Shown piece by piece: positions 1-4,535 of a stretch of DNA of 6,832 nucleotides. A model generated the notes under the pieces. That model was not told the origin of the DNA, searched no databases, and worked only from the letters and a program-made list of their open reading frames with translations. The position numbers were made by a program, and so were the translations under genes. Positions within the stretch are counted from its first letter, which is position 1. Each line of letters opens with the position of its first letter. The stretch is taken from the NCBI GenBank assembly GCA_024405335.1, contig JAKSOX010000109.1:1-6832 (forward strand), given 5' to 3'. This DNA is from Kiritimatiellia bacterium (GTDB taxonomy: Bacteria > Verrucomicrobiota > Kiritimatiellia > RFP12 > UBA1067).

Positions 1-180
1 TTTGAGGAAATGCGGGGGGCGCCCCCAATCACGAAAACGGGGAGCGGCGGAGCGCGGCGGCATGGCGGCGCGGCCGGAATCCGCGCGGAAGAGATCGCGC
101 GCTGAACGCGCCGCAGCGGTCGGATGAGAAATGTCATCGGCCAAGCTTTCGCACCACAATGATGAAGTTTGATGGCCATG
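1..180. other. No identifiable gene; two open frames run off the edge
   Basis: Nothing recognisable is encoded here. A plus-strand frame is open from the window edge and stops at TGA 103-105; it could be the last 34 codons of an upstream gene, but its residues (rich in Gly, Arg and Ala) match no family I know. A minus-strand frame starting at ATG 179-177 stays open to the left edge for 59 codons and contains PVFVIGGAPRISS, which faintly recalls a P-loop or Rossmann-type beginning. Its first half looks like non-coding GC-rich sequence. A perfect 12-nt palindrome of five G, CG, five C lies at 15-26. I cannot choose between the two frames from this fragment. Confidence 0.3.
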
Positions 181-181
181 C

Positions 182-211
182 TTGACTTGACGCATGTGGA
201 TGGCGTATCAT
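182..211 (+). promoter_or_regulatory. Sigma70-type promoter ahead of the ATPase relic and secreted protein gene
   Basis: TTGACT (182-187) and TATCAT (206-211) each differ from the consensus -35 and -10 by one base, with an 18-bp spacer. An overlapping second -35-like TTGACG lies at 187-192, but its spacer would be only 13 bp. Transcription would begin near 218, giving a leader of about 18 nt before the ATG at 236. The AT-richness stands out in this GC-rich region. I infer the promoter originally drove the ATPase whose relic follows and now drives the downstream gene. Confidence 0.6.
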
Positions 212-226
212 TTAGCCCAAACACAT

Positions 227-231
227 GGAGG
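227..231 (+). promoter_or_regulatory. Strong Shine-Dalgarno (GGAGG) for ATG 236/239
   Basis: GGAGG sits 4 nt before ATG 236 and 7 nt before ATG 239, so the second ATG has ideal spacing. It is the best ribosome binding site in the window. It serves the start of the ATPase relic rather than the signal-peptide start at 350, and this is why the start of the secreted protein is ambiguous. Confidence 0.6.
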
Positions 232-235
232 CGAG

Positions 236-346
236 ATGATGGGACGTGTAAAAGAGCGAGATGATCTTATCCGGTCGGTGCGCGGATCGACTTGCTTTAT
301 CGACCGCGCGGACAACGTCGTGAACGTCTGCGAGGTGAAGTATGCG
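236..346 (+). pseudogene. Internally deleted relic of a DUF234-type AAA ATPase
   Basis: The frame from ATG 236 begins MMGRVKERDDLIRSV. This resembles the N-terminus of the bacterial/archaeal AAA ATPases with a C-terminal DUF234 nuclease-like domain, which typically start with I/M-I-G-R-x-x-E-x-x-x-L ahead of the Walker A segment. Only a few residues later (nt ~293-346) comes FIDRADNVVNVCEVKYA, very close to the recalled C-terminal signature of the same family (LIDRxDNVINxCExKFS). Walker A, Walker B and everything else between, some 300 or more residues, are missing, and the sequence after KYA is unrelated. The two ends are joined in one frame without a stop, as expected from one internal deletion plus loss of the 3' end. 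The promoter and Shine-Dalgarno are intact. Family motifs are from memory, not from a search. Confidence 0.6.
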
Positions 347-349
347 CGC

Positions 350-1678
350 ATGAAACGAATTTTCGTGTTTTCGGCGGCGGCGTTTTTGGGGCTGCTGGTT
401 ATGGCGGGCGCCGCGGACGATCCTTTCGAATGCGCCTGGCGGCGGTTGTTCGAAAAATTCCGTTCGCCGAAGACCGGCCTGCTTTACGAACACCTTCCGG
501 ACGAAACGCCCGGCGCCATCGAACGGTTCCTGCCAACGCCCGAGGAAGTCGCCCGGAACGAACCAATCGCCACGGGCTGGAACACGGGCATGGAAGACGG
601 CGTGCTGAACGGCTGTCCTCTCGTCCTCGCTGCCATGCTCCGAAAAGACGCGAAAGCGCTGGAACTGCTCGTGCCGGGCATTTTGCGCTGCGCGACGATC
701 TCGCCCGTGCCCGGTTTTCTGGCGCGCTCGATTCTGCCGGCGGACGGGAAAAGCCACTACGCGAACAGCTCGCGCGACCAGTACACGCTTTTCGTCTACA
801 CCATGTGGCGCTACGCGAACAGCGCGTTCTGTCCGCCCGCGCGGCGCGACGAAATCGCGAAAATCGTCGCCGACGTCGCCAGCTTCGCGCACGCCGGCGC
901 GCGCCCCGAGCACGGCTTCAATCTTTTGCGGGAGGACGGCAAGCCCGGCATCGTTTGCACCACGTGGATGCCGGATCCGTGGGGGCCGCTCGCCACCAAC
1001 GCCTCGGGACGGGTGTCGCGCGGCGCGATTTCGGCCCACGAGGTCGGGCGGCTGCCGATGATCTACGCGGCGGCGCACGCGCTCACGGGCGACGCGGCGT
1101 GGCGCGCGCGCGAACTGGAAATCGCCGACGCCGCGCTGCGCATGGAAGAGGCGGACGAACTCGGATCCTACCACGGCTTCGAACTGTTCCAGATGCAGGT
1201 GTCGCAGCGGCTGCTTTGGGAATGTGAAACGAATCCCGCACGGCGCGCGCGCTACCTGAAAATGCTCCGGCGCGTCGCGCAGGCGTCGCTCAAAGGCATG
1301 GACCGGGCGGAAAAGCTGTACGCGGAACTGAACGGACGGCTCTCGGCGCCGGCCGGCGACTGGCGCGGCTGGGATCGCGAGTTGGTGACGGGCGGCGACG
1401 GCGTCCTCAACGGCATGCCCTACCGCAAACCGATCCGTCCGGACGAATACCAGAAGGCGTACGATTGCGTCCGGGAAATGGGCGAAGCGGTGATCGTTCC
1501 GCTGACGTGCCCGGACTTCCGGCTCGCCGAAGACCATCTCGCCCGCTTCCGGCGCCTGGCGGCGAAAGCGGATTTCGCGCATGTCATGTCGCCGGGGCTC
1601 GTGTATCCCGTGCTCGCCCACGAAATGACGCGACAAACCGCCATCCGCGGCAACGTACCGATCACGGCGGCGGAATGA
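350..1678 (+). CDS. Secreted conserved hypothetical protein, probable (alpha/alpha)-barrel enzyme
   Basis: I place the start at ATG 350 because MKRIFVFSAAAFLGLLVMAGA is a textbook signal peptide: Lys-Arg n-region, hydrophobic core at residues 4-19, and an A-x-A-type cleavage site near residues 21-22. This gives 442 aa. A GAGGTG 12 nt upstream is a modest ribosome site. The same frame stays open to ATG 236, which has a better one but would add the 38-residue ATPase relic in front of the signal. The mature part has a Trp/Gly/Asp-rich segment (TGWNTGMEDGVLNG, 75-88), an NSSRDQYTLFVYTMWRY stretch and many amphipathic helices. This suggests the six-hairpin or (alpha/alpha)-toroid folds of GH88/GH105-like hydrolases and polysaccharide lyases. 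DGVLNG recurs at 350-355. I recall similar uncharacterised proteins in Lentisphaerae-type bacteria but cannot name a family or reaction. A role on a carbohydrate is inferred from fold and secretion only. Confidence 0.75.
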   Translation: MKRIFVFSAAAFLGLLVMAGAADDPFECAWRRLFEKFRSPKTGLLYEHLPDETPGAIERFLPTPEEVARNEPIATGWNTGMEDGVLNGCPLVLAAMLRKDAKALELLVPGILRCATISPVPGFLARSILPADGKSHYANSSRDQYTLFVYTMWRYANSAFCPPARRDEIAKIVADVASFAHAGARPEHGFNLLREDGKPGIVCTTWMPDPWGPLATNASGRVSRGAISAHEVGRLPMIYAAAHALTGDAAWRARELEIADAALRMEEADELGSYHGFELFQMQVSQRLLWECETNPARRARYLKMLRRVAQASLKGMDRAEKLYAELNGRLSAPAGDWRGWDRELVTGGDGVLNGMPYRKPIRPDEYQKAYDCVREMGEAVIVPLTCPDFRLAEDHLARFRRLAAKADFAHVMSPGLVYPVLAHEMTRQTAIRGNVPITAAE

Positions 1679-1689
1679 ACGCCGCCGTG
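1663..1689. terminator. Perfect 10-bp inverted repeat spanning a stop codon, possible bidirectional terminator
   Basis: CACGGCGGCG (1663-1672) and CGCCGCCGTG (1680-1689) are perfect complements separated by the 7-nt loop GAATGAA, which contains the TGA stop (1676-1678) of the secreted protein gene. It lies 20 bp from the stop of the convergent Gly/His-rich gene. There is no T tract on either side, so it is not a canonical intrinsic terminator. It could protect 3' ends or stop transcription from either side with help from Rho. Confidence 0.5.
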
Positions 1690-1709
1690 CGGAGGTGCGA
1701 TGCGCGGAA

Positions 1710-2114
1710 TCAATAGGTGATCACGCGCTGTTCGTAGTGGCCGGGCTGCCACACGCGGACGACCACGCCGTTGGGCTGGACCTGGTCGACGTAGCGGCCT
1801 TCGACCCAGACGTTCTGCGTGGTGGTGACCACGGTGGGCGAAGCGACCACCACGGGCGCGGGCGTCACGATGCTGCTCACCACCGCGCCGCCAACGACGC
1901 CGCCCACGAAACCCGGCCAGAAGTGGCTGCCGCCGCGGCCCCAGACGCTGTGGCCGTGGTGGTGGTGGATCGGGGGCGGCGGACGGTGTCCGACGTGGTG
2001 CATGGGCGCGGGCCCGCGGTGGAAACCGCCGCCCGGCCCGCCATGGGGACGCGCCTGCGCGCCGAAAGCGCAAACCGCAACCGCGAAAACGGCAATGACG
2101 AATTTCTTGTTCAT
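1710..2114 (-). CDS. Small secreted Gly/His-rich protein with glycine zipper
   Basis: This 134-aa protein starts at ATG 2114. An upstream ATG at 2153 would add 13 polar residues before an otherwise perfect signal peptide, so I reject it. The signal is MNKKFVIAVFAVAVCAFGAQA with cleavage after A-Q-A (residue 21). Residues 24-64 are Gly/Pro-rich and hold 11 histidines, including HHHHGH at 50-55, a plausible metal-binding stretch. Residues 68-76 form a glycine zipper (G68, G72 and G76 at i, i+4, i+8, plus G71/G75), a pattern that lets a helix insert or pack in a membrane. The C-terminus (101-134) has two Trp/Gly/aromatic units, WVEGRYV and WQPGHYE, resembling the WxxGxW-type repeats of small envelope proteins. 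It probably resides in the periplasm or outer membrane. No precise function can be given. The ribosome site is a weak GGGAAAAG. Confidence 0.75.
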   Translation of the reverse strand: MNKKFVIAVFAVAVCAFGAQARPHGGPGGGFHRGPAPMHHVGHRPPPPIHHHHGHSVWGRGGSHFWPGFVGGVVGGAVVSSIVTPAPVVVASPTVVTTTQNVWVEGRYVDQVQPNGVVVRVWQPGHYEQRVITY

Positions 2115-2134
2115 GACTTTTCCCTTTCTTTCCG

Positions 2135-2177
2135 TGTCGCTGAATTGCGGCAACGATTGTCAAGGAAGAGTCAACCC
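2135..2177 (-). promoter_or_regulatory. Possible promoter of the Gly/His-rich gene
   Basis: Read on the minus strand, the gap between dus and this gene contains tandem -35-like hexamers, TTGACT (2174-2169) and TTGACA (2163-2158). The second is a perfect match to consensus. At 17 bp downstream there is only GCGACA, which is not a convincing -10, so the exact promoter is unsettled. The gap is 97 bp and relatively AT-rich, consistent with a separate transcript starting after the dus operon. Confidence 0.3.
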
Positions 2178-2201
2178 GAAATGCTGACAAACTTTTTTCG
2201 T

Positions 2202-2221
2202 TTTCCCGAAATCACGGGAAA
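2202..2221 (-). terminator. Inverted repeat with the dus stop codon in its loop
   Basis: On the minus strand TTTCCCG and CGGGAAA form a 7-bp stem around a 6-nt loop, TGATTT, whose first three bases are the dus stop codon. What follows is A-rich (ACGAAAAAAG), not U-rich, so it is not a standard intrinsic terminator. On the plus strand the T-run (2193-2198) precedes the stem and would not work there either. It lies between the operon end and the next gene, so an mRNA 3'-end role is plausible. The octamer CCCGAAAT at 2205-2212 recurs at 2175-2182. Confidence 0.35.
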
Positions 2222-3186
2222 TCCGCCAGAAGCGCGCGGACTTCCGCCAGCGTGCGGATGGCGTTGAGGCGACGGCGAAGTTCGCCGGCGCCGGGGCGTC
2301 CGGCGAAATACCGGAAGAGGTGCGTGTGCAGTTTCACGGACACGAAACCGTCCACGCCGGGCACGTGGTCGCGGGGATACTTTTGCGCCAGAAAATCGCG
2401 AAACTCCAAAATGGAATCCAAATGACGCGAAAAAAGCACCTTCATGGGGTCTGTCCCCACAACGTTGGGGACTGTCCCCAAATCAAGCGGCGGCAGACCC
2501 TTCAATTCGCGGAAGATCCAGGGGCGCGCCACGGCGCCGCGGCCGATCATGACCATGTCGACGCCAGTTTCCGCCATGGCGCGCGCCGTAGTCGCGTCCA
2601 CGACCCCGCCGTTGCCGCCCACGGGGATTTTCGCGCGGCGCACGAGTTCGGCGAGCAGGTCGAGATGCACGTCGCCGCCGTGGTTCTGCGACGTGAAGCG
2701 CGCGTGCAGCGTGATGCCGCTCGCGCCCGCCGTTTCGGCGGCGTCGAGAAGTTCCCAAAGGAGCACGCGGTCCGGACGCGGTCCCGGACGCGTCTTGAGC
2801 GTCACGGGCAACTTCGTCTCGCGCACCATCGCCTTCAGGAGTTCGTGCACGAGCTCCGGCTTCTTCACCAGCGCCGCGCCGGCGCCCTCGTGGACGATGC
2901 GCGGCACGGGACAGCCCGCGTTCAGATTGATCTCGACGAACCGCCCCGTCGCGTCGGCCTCGTGCGCGGCGAACGCGAGCTCCTCCGGATTCGATCCGAA
3001 AAGCTGGCAGGCGACCGGACCTTCGCCGGGCAGCAGCTCCATCAGGTGGCGCGTGGGGGAGGAACCGTGGGCCAAACCGGCGGCCGACACCATTTCGGTG
3101 TAGGTCAAATCGGCGCCCAACTGCGCGCACAGGCGGCGAAACGGCGCGTCCGTGAAACCCGCCAACGGTGCCAGGGCGCATTTCAC
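2212..3186 (-). CDS. tRNA-dihydrouridine synthase (Dus family)
   Basis: Dus enzymes use FMN and NADPH to reduce specific uridines of tRNA loops to dihydrouridine in the cytoplasm. This 324-aa protein has the family's usual length. Visible landmarks: APLAGFTDAPFR (6-17, FMN site), EMVSAAGL (31-38), CQLFGSNPEE (60-69), NAGCP with catalytic Cys92, K131 in VTLKTRPG, H161 in TLHARF, and the phosphate-binding GNGG...VMIGRGAVARPWIF (191-225). The start is GTG 3186-3184, which overlaps the ClC stop as GTGA; the frame stays open far upstream, but those residues are a shadow of the ClC gene. Residues 236-247 (LGTVPNVVGTDP) are encoded by a two-unit palindromic repeat and lie after the TIM barrel, near the start of the helical C-terminal domain. 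It reads like a late addition to a surface loop. The Dus subtype (A, B or C) is not settled, so I give no symbol. Confidence 0.93.
   Translation of the reverse strand: MKCALAPLAGFTDAPFRRLCAQLGADLTYTEMVSAAGLAHGSSPTRHLMELLPGEGPVACQLFGSNPEELAFAAHEADATGRFVEINLNAGCPVPRIVHEGAGAALVKKPELVHELLKAMVRETKLPVTLKTRPGPRPDRVLLWELLDAAETAGASGITLHARFTSQNHGGDVHLDLLAELVRRAKIPVGGNGGVVDATTARAMAETGVDMVMIGRGAVARPWIFRELKGLPPLDLGTVPNVVGTDPMKVLFSRHLDSILEFRDFLAQKYPRDHVPGVDGFVSVKLHTHLFRYFAGRPGAGELRRRLNAIRTLAEVRALLADFP
2446..2481. repeat. Two-unit palindromic repeat inside dus (REP-like)
   Basis: Plus-strand GGGGTCTGTCCCC (2446-2458) and GGGGACTGTCCCC (2467-2479) are two near-identical 13-mers, 21 bp start to start. Read on the minus strand they are GGGGACAGNCCCC units separated by a short spacer holding the palindrome AACGTT. 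The second plus-strand unit is itself a perfect 6-bp inverted repeat around one base. Because each unit is nearly self-complementary, the pair can also fold on itself as a stem of about 15 bp with two mismatches. The block is exactly 36 nt, 12 codons, between D235 and M248 of Dus, so the frame is kept. I recall GGGGACAG-type palindromes near IS200-like/RAYT transposases; that link is an inference. Confidence 0.65.
3183..3186 (-). promoter_or_regulatory. GTGA stop/start overlap coupling the ClC gene to dus
   Basis: On the minus strand the four bases GTGA contain the GTG start of dus (3186-3184) and the TGA stop of the ClC gene (3185-3183). This is the usual arrangement for translational coupling. 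The overlap sits in the loop of a small inverted repeat (GCGCATTTC and GAAATCGGCGC around ACAGC on the plus strand), which might tune reinitiation but may be coincidental. No separate Shine-Dalgarno is obvious. Confidence 0.7.
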
Positions 3187-4532
3187 AGCGAAATCGGCGC
3201 GGACGCGCGGTTGTGGGGCTGGCTGCGGTAAAGCGACCAGCCGTTGTTCAGCCAGAAGGCGATGCCCACCACCCACATCGTGGGCAGCAGAAGTTCGTGG
3301 TTGCCGCACAGTTCGGCCACCATCACGATCGCCGCCAGCGGCACGCGCACCGCGGCCGCGACGAAACCCGCCATGCCCACCAGCGCGAACGACGCGGGGT
3401 GGATGCCCACGGACGCCGGCAGCACGTGCGCGAACGCGATGCCCGTGGCGGCGCCGAGCGCGCCGCCGCAGACGAGCGCCGGCGCAAAAACGCCGCCGGA
3501 ACCGCCCGAGCCGACCGTCGCCGAGGTGGCCAGCGTCTTCGCGACGAAAAACAAAATGAACCCGTGCAACGGCCAGTCCTTGAGCCCCGCCGCCACGGCC
3601 TGCGCGTTGTGCGTGAGCACGGAGGCCTGGATCATGTGGTAGCCCGGACCCAGCACGTCCGGCAGGAAAAAGCCGATGGCGCCCGTGAGCACGCCGCCGA
3701 CGGCGACTTTCAGCCATCCGGGCAGATCAGCGCGCGCGAAAAACGCCTCGACGCCGCGGAACATGCTGATGTAGAACCGCGCGCCGATGGCCACCACGAG
3801 CGCCAGCGCGATGTACGGGAAAAGGCGGATGCCGTTCGTGAAACTTTCGGGCGGCATCGCGAACAGCGGCGCCCAACCGTAGAAGCACGCGAAAATCGTG
3901 TAGGAAATCGCCGTGGCGACGAAACCCGGCAGAATCGCGTCGTATTCGAGATCGCTCGAAGAGTAGAAAATCTCCGCGCCGAAAATCGCGCCCGCCAACG
4001 GCGCCTGGAAAAGCGAACCGATGCCCGCGGAAAGGCCGGCCGCCACCAGCACGCGCCGCGCGCGCCCGTCCAAATGCAGCAGTTTCGAGAGGAAACTGCC
4101 GCAGGCCGCGCCCAGCAGCGTGACGGGGCCTTCGTAGCCCGCGCTGCCGCCCGTGGCGACGGTCAACACGGACGCCACGGATTTCACGGGAATCACCGCC
4201 ACGGGGATGTCGCCGTCGTGGTGGTGGAACACGTGGACGGCCGAGTCCGTGCCGCGCGCGTGGTTCGCCGACTTGAAGCGCTTCAGGATGAGATGCCCCG
4301 CCACGGCGCCAAGCGCCGGCACCACGAATAGCGCCCAGCGGCGGTTCGCCGCCAGTTCGTCCACGGCGATGAGGCGCGTTCCCAGATCGATCAGGAAGCG
4401 GAACAGCACCGTGGTGGCGCCCACCAGCAAGCCCAGCACGACCGAACGCCCCAGATAGCGGCCCGTGCGCAACGACGTGCCGCTGCCGGAAAAGAAGAAT
4501 TTCCAGGAACCGATGGAAAGCCGACGGAACAT
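3183..4532 (-). CDS. ClC-family chloride channel or transporter
   Basis: This 449-aa integral membrane protein of the ClC fold moves anions across the inner membrane; it lacks CBS domains. Landmarks: the gating-glutamate loop GGSAGYEGP with E134, the FQAPLAGAIFGAE helix (175-187), the GSGGVFAP selectivity loop (344-351) and NHELLLP (411-417). It has many hydrophobic segments and ends in a short polar tail. Aligned by eye to E. coli ClcA, several key positions differ: the GSGIP loop reads ARGTDSAV, R147 is Y133, E203 appears to be I188 and Y445 is H412. The GTD-type loop is typical of one bacterial ClC branch, but that branch usually keeps GREGP. Anion preference, and channel versus H+ exchanger, cannot be told. 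The start at ATG 4532 lies 3 nt after the GH2 stop without a clear ribosome site, suggesting reinitiation; its stop overlaps dus. Confidence 0.92.
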   Translation of the reverse strand: MFRRLSIGSWKFFFSGSGTSLRTGRYLGRSVVLGLLVGATTVLFRFLIDLGTRLIAVDELAANRRWALFVVPALGAVAGHLILKRFKSANHARGTDSAVHVFHHHDGDIPVAVIPVKSVASVLTVATGGSAGYEGPVTLLGAACGSFLSKLLHLDGRARRVLVAAGLSAGIGSLFQAPLAGAIFGAEIFYSSSDLEYDAILPGFVATAISYTIFACFYGWAPLFAMPPESFTNGIRLFPYIALALVVAIGARFYISMFRGVEAFFARADLPGWLKVAVGGVLTGAIGFFLPDVLGPGYHMIQASVLTHNAQAVAAGLKDWPLHGFILFFVAKTLATSATVGSGGSGGVFAPALVCGGALGAATGIAFAHVLPASVGIHPASFALVGMAGFVAAAVRVPLAAIVMVAELCGNHELLLPTMWVVGIAFWLNNGWSLYRSQPHNRASAPISL

Positions 4533-4535
4533 CGG

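Noticed and set aside
212..1636. A 474-codon open frame antisense to the secreted protein gene
   Set aside because: Its product is Arg/Phe/His-rich and low in complexity, typical of the antisense of a GC-rich gene. The plus frame has a signal peptide and coherent helices.
1717..1724. The palindrome GTGATCAC as an operator
   Set aside because: It lies inside the last codons of the Gly/His-rich gene, is only 8 nt long and is not repeated elsewhere that I can see.
2191..2211. A T-run next to an inverted repeat as an intrinsic terminator
   Set aside because: On the plus strand the T-run comes before the stem, and on the minus strand the tail is A-rich. Neither orientation gives stem followed by U tract.
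2445..2481. The GGGGACAG repeat as a short CRISPR array
   Set aside because: There are only two 13-nt units with a spacer of about 8 nt, inside a coding frame and with no cas gene nearby.
3187..3717. A 177-residue N-terminal extension of Dus
   Set aside because: The frame is open, but the residues are a frame-shifted reading of the ClC gene. The family start motif follows directly after the GTG at 3186.
2320..4331. Plus-strand open frames of 303 and 387 codons opposite dus and the ClC gene
   Set aside because: They encode Arg/His/Ala-rich sequence without motifs and lie opposite confidently identified genes.
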